Counted from the stretch's first letter, positions 1 to 11,790 are shown. The stretch: 64,000 nucleotides of DNA from Cristatella mucedo (GCA_009760855.2 WPIO01000044.1:1154001-1218000), one strand, 5' to 3'. Made by a program: numbers and translations. Notes: generated by a model not told the origin, from the letters alone.

Positions 1-10
1 TCTTTTTTAG

Positions 11-199
11 TTGAAAAATGCCACTGGACCTCTACAGTCAGTCGTGAATGTGGCCAATGAATTGGCAATTATATCCATGAAATACAGCCAAGTTTCCCTT
101 TCCAAGAAAAGCTTCAGTGGCAAACAAACCATGGTCAAGCAGAGCAAGCAACAAAATTTTTCATCTGACCTAAGTGTCTACCTAGATTTAGTTTGCTAA
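11..199 (+). CDS. Possible terminal exon of an unidentified gene
   Basis: The window opens with a pyrimidine-rich run ending in TAG, which resembles a splice acceptor. An open segment of 62 codons follows directly, ending in TAA at 197-199. The predicted peptide is hydrophilic, Lys/Ser-rich towards its end, and has no motif I recognise. No clear AATAAA lies just downstream. If it is an exon, the rest of the gene is to the left of the window. An open reading frame of this length can also arise by chance, so this is weakly supported. Confidence 0.25.
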   Translation: MKNATGPLQSVVNVANELAIISMKYSQVSLSKKSFSGKQTMVKQSKQQNFSSDLSVYLDLVC

Positions 200-423
200 T
201 TCCTAATATTTAAATACTATCATATATAAAATGCCTGGACAGAAATCTAGTCTCTTAGTGGGCTATAGACATCTTATTGTTAGTATTACTATTATTATTA
301 TTGCATCTGAAGTGTAAAACTAGCATCAGCTTCCTTGGACTCTCAAATCCTCGTAGGAGAATTGATCTAGCTGGCTCTATCCTATATTTTACAATTGTTG
401 ATGGCTGGAGCTGTAACTCTGCA

Positions 424-460
424 CTTGTTGCACTACTTATTGCACTACTTGTTGCACTAC
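424..460. repeat. 12-bp minisatellite
   Basis: About three copies of a 12-bp unit of the type TTGCACTACTTG stand in tandem with small variations. Confidence 0.6.
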
Positions 461-1065
461 AGAAAAAGCTCCAGCATTTCCTCTGCAGCAAACTGGTTCT
501 TTCCTCTACTGCCAGTTCTGGCCGGCTTGCTGTCCAGCTTTGGCTACTATTTCTGTTTACCTTACTTTCTCGGCCCTTTCCTAATTTTGCAATTTTTTTC
601 TGAATCCGAATCATAATTTCTTGCTTTCCTCTATTTCTAAAGATGAAATCGCTGGCTACAGAATGGTGTAGAGAAAGCTGTCTAGGCTTGAACTGGGTTC
701 TATTGAGCCCCAAATAGGACACTCGCTTAGTTCTAGTCACTTTGTAAAGCTTTCGGATGGAGATACAGGGCACGTTTATGTACACGTGCGCCCAGCAGTC
801 GACCGCTCGAGGGGCCGTTTAGCTGAGCATCACTGCCGTGACTGCCCCCCTGTCGACAAGCGTGCTTCGTACACAGGCTTATTCGAATCTATTCAAACGC
901 ATCAGTTGTCTATTGCAGGAGGAACATGGTTTTGCTATCCTCATCGCAATTGTCGCCGAACCAAAATGCTACTAGAATCGGCCCCCTGTGCAGCTTTGGA
1001 TTTTGGCTTTCGACCAAAACGCCTACTACCAGCCCTGATGTCGTCGGAGGGTGACCACACGTGCT

Positions 1066-1116
1066 GGGCCAGGAGGAGAAGGAGAAGGAGAAGGAGGAGG
1101 AGGAGGAGGAGGAGGA
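1066..1116. repeat. Purine AGG/AAGGAG microsatellite
   Basis: An uninterrupted purine tract of AGGAGA and AGG units. The complementary strand gives a spurious Ser/Pro-rich open frame. Confidence 0.85.
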
Positions 1117-2616
1117 CTGAGCCATGGAGGTGTCCTTTCGAGCGTGCCCGCGACAGTTTGTGGGACTAGAAGTGGCTGGGTCCTCCAGAAGCAGACTTCG
1201 GCAGCCTGCTCAAAGGCAGAGTCCTTGCCTGCTGTCACCAGTGCTCCGGAGACATGCCTGGCAGCATTCTAGGGCAATGCCATTGGGAGGGAAGCTGGAC
1301 GATGCATAATTAGGTGTACCCCTAGCAGCTCATTACAAAGACCCCGGCTCAACTCTTCTGTGCACTGTAAAGTTTCTGTTGCTTCTACATTTCTTGGAAT
1401 GCATACCCGCCCGGTTGGTTTATCGCCATCCTTTCCTGGAATCTCCGAGAGCCACCCCATGCGGTTGCTTCTTCCCTTTCCTCTGCACTGCGGAGATGCT
1501 CTCATCTGTGCTGCACCAGCAGTCGATGCTGCTGCTGCTTTATCTTTTCCCTTTTCCGGCAATGAAAGCTCCAGCATATGCCAGTCACTGTCCCCTCAGT
1601 TTCGAGACCGAGCCACATGCCTCGAGTAATCCCACGCAATCGGGTGTACACGGAGGCATAACGCCAGTAAGCAGTCTCTTAGCACGAGGCCAAGGCAGTT
1701 GTAGATAAGCTACAAAATGCACGGGGATGTGAATCAGTGTCGTGGAGCAGGAAGAGGTTAAACAGGAAGAAGGTGAGATGAGATGCACATCATCCCCAAG
1801 TCTTGGGAAATCTTTTGTAGGATAAGCTACTGGTTTTGGATAATTTTGTCTAACGACCAGGGTTCGTCTGAAGCTTGATTGGAGAACGAAATGCACATGC
1901 ATGTGCGCATCACGCTCACCTCTAGCTGACCAATGCCATCACTGCATAGCCCTTAGACCAGGTAGCTCGCAATGGCGCCTCGCAATGGCTGAACTGCCTA
2001 ATACGTAGTACTTCACCGTGCCGCCACCTTCTGCACCTCATCCTGCTCTCACTGTCGGATCCCGGTAATGTGTAATTGTCACTGGTCGGTGTGCTGCTTC
2101 AATTTTTGTAATCCTTGTTGGTTCGGAGCAAGAGCGTTCTGCAGCTACATTCACTGCTGTTCTACTCTGCCTCAGCGAGCTGGAGCGACTGCAGCAAATC
2201 TCCCCCTTCAGGCGATTGGTTCGCGAGTATGATACAGCAGCTCCTTTGCATTTGTTTAGAGCCCATAGTTACCCACTGTCACGAAGTAACTGTTTTTGTT
2301 ACCATGCTGTCAGAAGCATGTACTGCGACGGGAGCAGCTTCAACAGTTGGCCATGCTCTAGCCACACTTGTATTCCCTACCCTAGTAACCCCAGTACATC
2401 TGCTAACCCCCTTCTCCGGTCAGTGCATAACTGTCTGCACTGCTGGTTACCGGCTTCCCATGGAGCCCTTCCAGGTTGGCGATGCTAAAAAGCACCTGTG
2501 CTTTTGCCAATGGCTTAGCAGATAAAGAGAAAGTGAAAGACAATTACAGAGCAATGTAGATGCAGAGAGTGGGGTCGAGAGGAAGAGACAAAAGGAGTGA
2601 GAAAGAGAGAGAAGGG

Positions 2617-2620
<4 letters not shown>

Positions 2621-2684
<64 letters not shown>
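2621..2684. repeat. (GA)n microsatellite
   Basis: More than 25 GA units, with a GGGA interruption near the right end, sit in a purine-rich surrounding. Confidence 0.95.
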
Positions 2685-4181
2685 TCGACTGGCTCTCCAG
2701 AGGTAGGAAAAGAGGGTACGTGTGGAAGGATCAGAGGGTGAAAGAGCCTGCAGTCAATTAGGATTCCTATCGGTCTAGGAGCAGCTGCAAATTAATGCTG
2801 CCGTCCCAGAGCTGACGTGGTATAATAGTGCAACTACCTGCAAGCAGGCCTGGATGAATTGCCCGAGGAGGACCCATTAGTCGTCGACAGGCTGGCTTGG
2901 CAGCAACTCGTCCTGCGCCAAAAGTACACCAGGGCGAAGTCCCGCGTGTCAGACTGCAGCAGCCAACCATTGCACGATGCTGCCGCGACGCCTACAGACA
3001 CTGGACCAATTCAGTCAGCTAAGGCATGTCTGTCTTTATAGTGTGGCTGCCTCGGAAGCAGGCTCGAGCAGACGCACAGACCTCCCTCCCTCCCTCCCTG
3101 CCCAGCAGGTTATCGGTGCCCCCAAGGGCACTAGTAAGGTGGCTAGAAGGACTTGGAGAGGGCAGGCTGTGAGGCAGCCCCAAACCAGCCCAGTCAGCCC
3201 AGTCCTTCGATCGTCTGTCTCTGGTAAGGACAAGGTCTGATCCTTCCTCGGGCTGATTGTGGTAGTGCCTCCCCCCCCCCCACCACCACTGAATGGCCTC
3301 CCGTGAGCAGTGTAGCCGGCCTGCTGAGCCTAGGCAGCAGCCCAGGCCAGGCTGCCGGCAGCCCAGTAATTGACTGCTCAGGGAAGCCCAGGGCACCGAC
3401 GAAGCATGAGTGGGCACGAATAATGCCACTTGCCAGCCCGGCAGCCATACCAGCTTTCGTAGGCAGTGGCAGCACAAAGCCAAGAAAGATGGTGAAATAG
3501 CGGCTGCAGCCGGCCGGGCGGCCCAGTTTGATATTGCAGGCTTTCGAGGCCAGTCAACAAACAGCTGGATGCCAAAGAAAGCAGGCACTTTTATGCTGCC
3601 CGTTGGTGCCTCAGCTCGCTCGGCAGGTTTGCGGATGGGAGTGCCACGGGCCCTATAATTTTCTTTCGGTCCCTGCCTACCCATCGACGAGACCTTTTCG
3701 CCTCTGCCCTAAGTCTGCCTCGGAGATCTGTAGCAGCAGCAGAAGCAGCAGACAGCAGCACTGAGGTCCCCCTAGGCTGCTTTTTGCGCTTCACCGTGAC
3801 TCTGCCAGCACGACCACCAGCGCTCGTGTGCTGCCAGCACTCGAGCACCCGAGCAGGCGAACAAGCAGTCGGCAGAAGACCGGGCGTCCATGCTGAGCCA
3901 CCGAGAGGCTGTAGTCGGATGCCGACGATTCGTTCCTGGACTGCTCCGCTAACCGGGTCTGTACAGGTGGTCCAAGCTGTGGCCTACTGTGTGCCCTGGC
4001 GACTAGGCTGCTCCAAACTTCTCATATTGATTGCAGGCGACAGTGCAAGATGCCAGGGAGAAGGAGGCACAGCCTAGTTTGCTGCGACCTGAGGTCAAAG
4101 GTTATCGATGGTCCCTGTAGGCTACCCACGGCTGGCTTAAAAGAGCTAGGCCATGAGCATACCGATAGCTGATAGACCAGT
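2685..4181. other. GC-rich stretch without recognisable gene
   Basis: The sequence is GC-rich, with overlapping open frames on both strands as expected from composition alone. A (TCCC)n patch lies near 3,083-3,100 and a C-run near 3,271-3,280. No domain, tRNA or splice-supported exon could be recognised. Confidence 0.5.

Positions 4182-4238
<57 letters not shown>
4182..4238. repeat. (AGC)19 trinucleotide microsatellite
   Basis: About 19 uninterrupted AGC/CAG units. The poly-Ala and poly-Cys frames across it come from the repeat and are not supported as protein. Confidence 0.95.
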
Positions 4239-4239
<1 letters not shown>

Positions 4240-5580
4240 GTCGTGCTCAGCGACTGCTGCTGCCACTGTTCTGGCTGCAGCCACCCCGGCCACCTCCCCC
4301 CAAGGCCTCAACTGCCGCTTCCAGCAGCTTCTCCGATTGCCGACCAAGCTACTCCAGTTGCTGCATCCGAAGCAGCTGATTTCGCTTGCTGCTAGCTTCT
4401 GGCTCAGATATTTCTGCAGAATAAAGCCTGTGGCTGCGATTAAACCAGCTTACCTTCAGTGAGCAAACACTCAGCCCAAAGTGAGTGTTCCTCTTGCGGT
4501 CAGTGTGTGTTCCTCTCAGTGTGGGCCTAGGGCAGCAGCACCGGCTCAATATGCATCACTCAGTTCACAATCTCTCTGTCTCTTTATCTCCCACTACCAT
4601 TCGATCATGCTTCCTTCCCAATTTATGTAAAGTGCCTCAAAATAGATTAAGCTCTCAGAGGGCACTGAACAACTGTGTTTTTATTATACTTATATTAGTA
4701 TCTCCCTCTCTCCCTCGGTGTCTGTCTGCCAATGTCTCTCTCTCTCTCTCTGTTGCTGTCTGTCTGTCTCTCTTAAGCTCAGCCATCCATGAGATGATTC
4801 TGGCTGACAGCTGGGGGAAGGGGGAGGCGGTCGTTATCTTGGGTAAACGAACAGCCTCTACCGTGTTGGCTGCAGAGCCTGCACAGCATGCAGCACCACT
4901 CCAGCTGCGCTGCTGCCTGTGTTTTGCCATGATACGGTCACTGTGCTGTTGACTGTACTGTCTCGGGTTATTTTATATTGTATTATTGTATTGTATTTTA
5001 TTGTATTATTATTTTATTATTGTATGATTTTATTTGTATTATATTGATTATTGTATTATCTTGGGCTATTGCTACTGCTGCTGTTACCTAATCACCCAAT
5101 TATTCATTCTTCTTTGCAGGCAATGAATGCAGGGCGCATCATCACCTAGAACGTCACTTTTTTTTTAGCATCTTGAGTTGCATCTCCATGGCCCTCCAGT
5201 CTAGGTCTAAAACGTGGCACCAACGAACATGGTCACAGTAAGGGCAGTAGATGCCTCTGTCTACCACCTCTCCACCTCCACCTCCTCATTGGTTGCTGAT
5301 AATGTTCCGTCTAGAGTGTAGCATGTGGTTGGGCAACCAACTGCAGCCACCTGCTCATGAGCGACTAGGAAGTCATACAATAAGTACACAGAGGCTAGCC
5401 TGTTGCCTTAATAAATATACTTGTTAGATCCTTTTCTTTTAGTGTAGCTCTAACACGTGAAAGATTAATAGGGTCTGCCTTCAGGCTGGTGTTCGGCGGT
5501 ATTCGGCGCTTGCATTTATGGTATTGTATACTTTGTTCCCAATATGCCTGTGAAAGTAAATTTATATATGTAAATTTAAA

Positions 5581-5582
<2 letters not shown>
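4239..5582. other. No recognisable gene; AT-rich patch
   Basis: A CT-rich patch lies at about 4,695-4,775. A loose ATTGTATT-type repeat fills 4,970-5,065. No coding or RNA gene could be supported. Confidence 0.5.

Positions 5583-5638
<56 letters not shown>
5583..5638. repeat. (TG)n microsatellite
   Basis: About 27 TG units, lying just outside the tail side of the minus-strand SINE-B copy at 5,660-5,800. Confidence 0.95.
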
Positions 5639-5640
<2 letters not shown>

Positions 5641-5659
5641 TGCCGGTGAAACCAATTGT

Positions 5660-5800
5660 ATATATAATTCATTTGCAAAGCACCCCATGAGAACTTAATA
5701 TCTATTCAGGCGCTTCACATATACCTCGGGGCTAGTGCCCACGACCTCAGCCAGATTTTGGCCGGGGCAAGCACCTTAAACAATGGACCAAACCAGCTTG
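5660..5800 (-). mobile_element. SINE-B copy (tRNA head, LINE-A-like tail)
   Basis: Read on the minus strand, this copy has a head with a TGGTCCA...GGTGCTTGC A-box-like segment and a B-box-like segment near the GTGGGC motif. It then runs into AAGCGCCTGAATAG...TTAAGTTCTC and an AATTATATATA end. The same layout recurs at 17,565, 30,108 and 60,005. The tail closely matches the 3' end of LINE-A. Confidence 0.75.
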
Positions 5801-6199
5801 TGAGCAAATCTATTATTCGTAATTTCCATTTCTGAGTAACAAAAATTGAATGTCTCTTAAACGAAATGCATATATAAATATAAAACTGACTAGCTATTTA
5901 GGTATTGGCAAATCTTGCATTGTTCCGAAATGGGAAAGCTTAACTTTCAAAGTGGACTCGACAAACATATTTTGGGAGCATTTGCATGGATTCCGGGTGT
6001 CCCACTCCAAAATGATCATTCACTAGATGACTAAATTGGCTTCACCTTCAAGTCTGCCTTCTGTCAGCTCCCTAACATCATAAACATTCGGGTTTGCGTA
6101 GGTAAGGGTCACAGACAGCCAATCTGGCCCATGCATTCGTGACTATACTTCTGTAACTCATTACCTGCAGCTCTTCCTACCAGTGCAACAAGATGTTTA

Positions 6200-6358
6200 T
6201 CAGCTGATTTAAGAGCCACATTTGTATGGCATCAAAAGAGCTTAACGGCTTTCACCACCGTTCGCAGTTGGCAATAAGTTATCACTCACAGGCGGATTCA
6301 AACCCACTACCTCGGTCATGGAGAGCAAGCACCTTACCTCCTGGGCTCTCACGGCTCA
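6200..6358 (-). mobile_element. SINE-A copy nested in LINE-A
   Basis: On the minus strand it reads from an AGGTAAGGTGC A-box-like head and a GGTTTGAATCC-like B box through AGCCGTTAAG to GGCTCTTAAATCAGC. It is a diverged copy of the family best seen at 34,712-34,890. LINE-A sequence continues on both sides. Confidence 0.75.
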
Positions 6359-6467
6359 GCTTACAGTTGGTGCAAAACTAATCACCAGGCTTTTCTGTTG
6401 ACTTTAAGGTTCATATCGACTTCAAGGTTTTGTCTTTTACTTTTAGGTTCCTTCATTCTTTGGCTCC

Positions 6468-6637
6468 AAAAAAATCCTAGCTGATTAAACAGCCTCTTTT
6501 TGTATAGTGACAGAAAAGCCTTTACGGCTATCACCACCGTTTGCAGTGGCGATAAAGAATCGCCCACAGCAGGAATCGAACCCACGACCTCGGGACCGAG
6601 GTCGTGAAAGCAACCGCCTTACCTGGTGTGCCACAGA
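6468..6637 (-). mobile_element. SINE-A copy nested in LINE-A
   Basis: A well-preserved copy. On the minus strand it has TGGCACACCAGGTAAGGCGG (A-box-like), the palindrome CACGACCTCGG..CCGAGGTCGTG, GGTTCGATTCC (a near-perfect B box), TATCGCCACTGC, AGCCGTAAAGGCT and GGCTGTTTAATCAGC, and ends in a T-run. It splits the LINE-A copy at its TTTGGCTCC block. Confidence 0.85.
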
Positions 6638-7949
6638 AGTACCTATCAGAACTACTCCCCTACCTGCTAGGCATCGTGACACCTGCTCTTCTGACTCAAA
6701 CCGTTTAGCTGTGCCTAGTACCAATCTTACATTCTTTGGAGACCAGGCCTTTGGTTTGTATGCTCTCAAAGCCCAACTTGCAACCATCCTCTGACTTGAC
6801 GACCTTTAAAAAGAAGGCTCGTAACTACAGCATGCCTTTCTGTATTCATTTATTCGTGCTGCTAAAGCGATGAGACATGCAACAGCCCTCTACCCCTATG
6901 AGAAAGCTCACCCATCCACCCACCTCACCCCACCACTTAAAAAGCTCACCCCGACGACACAAAGGCCGGTGGGCCATACGGGTACCTGTCTGCATGTTTG
7001 AATTGCATGGGGGAGGTGTGATTGGGATGCCAGTCCTATTTCACTCCTGCTGGTAGGTTGGTGGATAGATTGATCCCATGATGATGACCGACCCGGAAGC
7101 AACGCACCTGGCAAAATGCTCCTCCAAGCCCGAGAGGCTGCTCTGGCGCCATCCTCCTCTTCTGAAAGCAAGATCTGCATGTGGAAGTACCACGAATAAG
7201 CCAGCTGTTCGAAGGCAATAGGCACAACCAGAAAGGTTAGTAAGGAGCCTTAATCTGGACCTTCCCATGCCGGCCAGTCATATTGCAGCACTCCCACTGA
7301 CCAGCTTTCAATGTGTCATCGAAGCTGAGGCATGGGACCCTTGTGCTCTGTGTTTAAATCTGAGCCTCTTAGCGGCAGACAGATTTTTTGAAATACCACT
7401 AGCACTATTAGTCGGTAGTAAGCACCGTGTTCTCATATTCGAGGCACAATAAATAAGGGTGTTTGTTTATTCCATGGCTTAGATATCAGAGTTGGTCAAC
7501 AGCCGATCCGGCCATGGTCCAAATAAACAGCCAACATCACAAGTTTTTGCTTGTGATCTTGCTAGCTCCGTGTTGTGAATAGATTATCACAGAATGGTCT
7601 TCGTAAATTTGTGAATAATTTAAAGGAAATGTTGCTTTCGGCCTGGTCAACTCGAGACATGAGTTACTTTCAAGCATGAATTACTAGTCGTCTGGTGCAC
7701 TTGAACGAATATGCAAAGTTTTCCCTGGCTGTAGGATGTACTAGCAATGATGACCTTCTACCTTCGTATTGGTCTGATAGCCAGGAGCAGCACACTTAGC
7801 ATACGGACCTAAAGTAAGAGTAGCCGGTGTGCTGGAACTCCTACTAATGAAATTAGACAGCTGGGTAATAAAGCTTAAGCATATTTAGCTGAGGCAGAGC
7901 CACCGACACCGTTGCAGCCTCCTCTTCGAGCTCTCACTGTGGTGGAGGG

Positions 7950-7991
<42 letters not shown>
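7950..7991. repeat. (CAGC)n microsatellite
   Basis: About ten tandem CAGC units. Confidence 0.95.
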
Positions 7992-8222
7992 CTGGTGGTC
8001 AGTGTGGTCACCCCTGCAGGCAAACCAGCCTTGCACAGGCCAGCATGACAGCACCCTACGGCAAGGCACTGGCTTAGTGCCAGCACTGAGCTGCTAGCTA
8101 TTGTCTTGCTCCCTGATCGAGCCGATGGGCAGACAAAGACGGTTTCGTTGCAGATGCCCCAGCCACAGTGAGTGAATAAATAACCGACAGCTTTGTGGCT
8201 GCTTCTGCCTCAGCAGCAGCAT

Positions 8223-8246
8223 CAGCAGCAGCAGCTGCTGCTGCTG
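8223..8246. repeat. (CAG)4(CTG)4 perfect palindrome
   Basis: Four CAG units are followed directly by four CTG units, a 24-bp perfect palindrome with further CTG units to the right. It can form a hairpin or cruciform. Confidence 0.9.
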
Positions 8247-8461
8247 CTGGTGGCTGCTGCCTGCTGTTGTGCCAAGGTGTGACGTTTTTGCTTGCAATCA
8301 TACAGGCATTGAAGGAGTCATCATCATCCGTGTCATCCCCCAATCGTCCCCATCTTGTCATCTGCATCTTGCTCGTGTCATCCACGACAGGTGCTCTTAG
8401 AGAGCATCCTCGACTAATGCCAGCTAAAGACCATTGGCTCTTGGAGGAGCAGTGATATAAA

Positions 8462-9390
8462 TGAAAATAATATTGTATCTATTATAGCACCCTCGGAGAA
8501 CCCAATCTCTTTCTAGGCACTTTATGTTTGCTGCAAAGGAAGCAAAATCGAATAGTAAGTGGTACCGTGCTCAATAAACCACAAGAACAACATGGTTAGA
8601 TGCAAGTATGGTTAGTGGCAGCATGCACAGTGTCAGCATGCATAAGCACACAGAGAAGAAATCACATGGACCCACTAAATGCTGGGATAAATCGATGCGT
8701 TTTAGCTTCTTTTTTAAATGTGGTCAGGTCTGGAGATGTCGTAACGAAAGTCGGGAGTGAGTTCTAGGTTTTGAGGGCCTATGAACGATCTTCAAAGGAT
8801 TTGTCATTCATATGAGGTATAGGTAAGCAGTTAGATTCCAAAAAGTTTGTGGTACGATGCTTAGCCTGGTTGGGGAGTAGATCTGACAGATAGGCTGGAG
8901 CCAAAGGATGAAAGGACCTAAAAGTGAGTGACAGAACCTTGAAGTCGATGAGTTGTTTGACTGGGAGCCAGTGCAGTTCAGCAAGAAGTGGTTAGATGTG
9001 GCAACTCCGATGCTCACGACAGACAAGCCCAGCTGCAGAGTTTAGCACCATCTATAAGCATCTGATTGCTCACACCGGTAGACCAACAAGCAATGTGTTG
9101 CAGAAGTCGAGACAGGATGTCACAAATGTGTGGACTATCCCTGTCTAAGCAAGCCCGAATTTAAGCAATGTTATGTAGCTGAAAATAGGCAGACTTGACC
9201 GTGGAACTGATGTGGTCGTCTAATAAAAGGTCACTTTGGAATAGGGCGCATAGATTTCATACAGATTCAACAGGAGATATGCTAGCAGAGCCAATTGTGA
9301 ACGTTAGGTTTTCCAATTTATGAATCACACTTGGTTTGCCCATAACTAGTAGGTTGGTTTTATCTTCATTCAATTCAAGAAAGTGATGAT
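8462..9390 (-). mobile_element. LINE-A, 5'-truncated 3' end
   Basis: Read on the minus strand, it runs from the AACCTACTAGTTATGGGCA block of the RT ORF (NLLVMGK) through the HWLPV-type region and C-terminal ORF into the 3' UTR. It ends in the stem-loop and an AT-rich tail at 8,462. Frames are broken. The left border is the 3' tail; the right border is a 5' truncation. Confidence 0.85.
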
Positions 9391-9948
9391 GGAGGAAGAT
9401 GAAATGAAGCCTTTATATTGCACTGGTTCCAAAAAATCCTTAGCTTGCTGGCATGGATAGTTTGACTAGTGGTTGTTTGTCAGACAGCAGCGTGCTCATG
9501 TGTGCTAACGGGTGCTGGTGTGAGTGCATGCTGATGCTCAAGCACTGTTAGATTGGTGATAGCCTGGGCAAGCTCACTCATTGTCACGAGCATTCGTACA
9601 CGTGCCTGCATGTGTCATGGTGACTTATGTCATTTAAATTGGTGACTTATGTCATTAAGAAAGTCGAGACAAAAGGTACTGCAGCACCTGCACCACATGC
9701 AGCAGTGGTTCGGAAGCAGGTGCATCCAGACTGCATATAAATCGCTCACAAAGCTATGCCAGCTGAAGAATATCTTGGAGGAATCCTGACAAAAGGCAAT
9801 ACTTCTGAGTATCTTTCAAGTTAAGCACTATTCGATTGTTATAATGGAGGTAAACTGGCCGACCTTTTGCCATAGGACATTATTGTGCCTTATAATGAGG
9901 ATTGTTTGTATTACTGCTGCTTCTCTACCTGATTTGTGTCACATTTAG
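9391..9948. other. No recognisable gene
   Basis: Unique-looking sequence containing a 22-bp tandem duplication at about 9,619-9,660 (GGTGACTTATGTCATT units). A splice acceptor-like CACATTTAG closes the stretch. Confidence 0.45.
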
Positions 9949-9998
9949 GGTGGAGATTCCTGTGAAGGCTGCTAGTTGGAGCTTTGATGCTGAATTTG
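9949..9998 (+). CDS. Candidate internal exon, unidentified gene
   Basis: The segment lies between a pyrimidine-rich acceptor (CACATTTAG) and a donor (G|GTAAGATC). Only one of its three frames is open. It encodes about 16 residues beginning VEIPVKAASW, and starts with one base completing a split codon. Its end leaves one base (G), which joins in phase to the candidate terminal exon at 10,604. I do not recognise the protein. No upstream partner exon with the required phase was found, so this is a hypothesis resting on splice signals and phase only. Confidence 0.35.
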
Positions 9999-10603
9999 GT
10001 AAGATCACAAATTGTTCACCATTTCATGTATCTGCACCTCAGGCTTAAATGTTTCCCTCTGTAGTTGCTGTATGGGGCCACTCTGCTTGATAGCTGTTAA
10101 ACAACTAGTAGTAATCCTGGCGATGATGGGTGTATGCATGGCAAAATGTTATGTCGTTCGAGGCATCTTCATTGAATACTTTGGTTGTGCCATTAGTGTT
10201 AGATGCCATGTTCTATGGAGCCTTACTCTTGTAACAAAAGCAGGGGTGACTAGGGCAAGTGGAGCTCCTGGATGGCCTTTGAAAATGTGGCAGTTAATGG
10301 GATGCCTTCTTCATTGGCCAATGTATCTGCATGGCAGGTGCCAGTGGTACCTTCGAGATGGCCTGTTGCACCCTCTGCGACTAACAGTCATTAAATATGC
10401 GACAGTGATTCATGCATAGGTCAAGGCTGCAAAGCTTTCAATGACGAGTGCATTCTTAGCCCATGTACCTCTGAGGCAAAAACATCTGCACCGCTGGCAC
10501 AGGATTTCTGAAGAAAGATCAACAGTCTTCTTATAATCTCCTGCAAGAGAATCTCGTGTTCCTGAACTAACGGTTAGAATTTTCTACGGCTAGTTGGTTT
10601 CAG

Positions 10604-10707
10604 GAAAGACAACCTATGACCCCAGAAACCTGCAGGACCTCGCCAGTGGGGGTGATGCTGCATTAGTGGCCGAAGTGGCTCCTGAATTGCATACCTTAAC
10701 ACTGTGA
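10604..10707 (+). CDS. Candidate terminal exon, unidentified gene
   Basis: A pyrimidine-rich acceptor (GGTTTCAG) precedes an open segment that joins in phase to 9,949-9,998. The joined frame continues GKTTYDPRNLQ, is acidic and Ala/Leu-rich, and ends in TGA at 10,705-10,707. An AATAAA polyadenylation hexamer follows at 10,818-10,823, about 110 bases later, a normal 3' UTR spacing. No family could be named. The phase match and the poly(A) signal raise this above chance, but the exons are short. Confidence 0.4.
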
Positions 10708-10823
10708 CAACTGCCAAATATATTTTTGGCATTTGAATCAACAACTGGCCAGCCTATAAGTCTCAGCAATTTTGCTTATTTCAGCTTTAGCGAATGATTG
10801 CGACAGTAGCCATTGCTAATAAA

Positions 10824-11790
10824 ATGCCTCAGAGGCAAGACTGCCCGATGGATCAACTTTGCTGCAACTCTATCACCAGAGATCTATCGTCATCGGAGCA
10901 AAAAGCTCGCCTATCGCCAGAAAGACAGCTTGTCGTGCATGTGACTACCTGCAGTCTGATGGCTTGCATATGTAGGGGTGTGATACTCTGCCAGTCGTCA
11001 CCTACAAGGGATGAGCTCCTCAGATTGGTTGCTCCAATCGATCATCCAATTTGTCATCCCCCTACATGCATTCGTAAGCCAAAGGCGTTTTCTGTGATCT
11101 TGGGCCATCCTTCGACCATTTGGTTAGGCCGTGTGACCACTCTGACCTCTCAAGCATGATAATGCATAGACAGTGGCGTGCCTCTCCATAAAAAAACGAG
11201 CAGCACGGCTACGCAGAATTGCTCCAATCACGGTTTCTCGAGCGGAAGGCTCTGGTGTGAATGCAGGCTTCCCAGATTTTGATGCTCCTGCTTGGCTACG
11301 TCTTTGTCTCGGCTGGCCAGCACAATGTAGCTCGTTTACGATGCTTTCAGGGAGCCGCACATTGTTGAAAGGCATTGACAGTCCAGCCAACAGCCTACCA
11401 ACGATGCTTTGTGCAAATCAGACCTATATTCAGTCTCCTTCTCATAGGAAGAGAAGGTGCTGGATCCTTTGGATCGAATGCACCTATATCCTCAATGTCC
11501 TCTTCCTGTGAATACCTCCGGCAGATAACGGCATACCCATTAATGGACTTTAGTTTATTGTCCGGGGCTAGGGTCGGCTAGCATAGCCCCTATGTCAAGT
11601 TTCATGCGCAGCTCTACAATAAACTGTACTATTTATTGTCCACATTTTTTCTGGCTTGTCCAACTGTTTACACACAAACTAACATAACGAGAACAATCAC
11701 CATGCACCGTGACATAATAAACTGGAAGTTTCCCCCCCCCCTATTTAGAAATGGTGACTTGTGAGCTTCGGTAGCAGGAAAAGTACTCAC
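10824..11790. other. No assigned gene; a second poly(A) signal
   Basis: An AATAAA lies near 11,619. Long open frames on both strands around 11,124-11,580 overlap each other, and none shows a recognisable domain. A C-run lies near 11,733-11,742. Confidence 0.4.

Larger units (their letters stand above)
200..2620. other. No recognisable gene
   Basis: Several overlapping open frames occur on both strands, but none shows a recognisable domain or a convincing exon structure. The stretch holds a 12-bp minisatellite near 424-460 and a purine-only AGG tract near 1,066-1,116. Otherwise I see nothing to annotate. Confidence 0.5.
5965..6860 (+). mobile_element. LINE-A 3' fragment interrupted by two SINE-A copies
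   Basis: Degenerate LINE-A sequence runs from the post-RT region (the AACATTCGGGTTTGC and TCGTGACTATACTTCTG blocks) through the CTTCAAGGTTTTGTC block to the C-terminal end of the ORF near 6,830. The LINE is cut at 6,200 and again at 6,468 by SINE-A insertions, and its own sequence resumes after each. The 3' UTR and tail are lost. Many stops and indels show an old, dead copy. Confidence 0.75.
6861..8461. other. No assigned gene; possible unrecognised exons
   Basis: A pyrimidine-AG acceptor at about 7,288 leads into an open segment to a TAA near 7,452 (about 54 codons). An open frame covers 7,075-7,225. Neither could be joined in phase to other exons or matched to a family. A (CAGC)n array and a CAG/CTG palindrome lie near 7,950 and 8,223. 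Confidence 0.35.

Noticed and set aside
4102-4395. Poly-Ala/poly-Cys frames over the CAG repeat
   Set aside because: They come from the triplet array only, with no flanking domain or exon signals.
6908-7268. Overlapping minus-strand open frames of 63-105 codons
   Set aside because: Three frames are open over the same stretch, which points to base composition; no domain was recognised.
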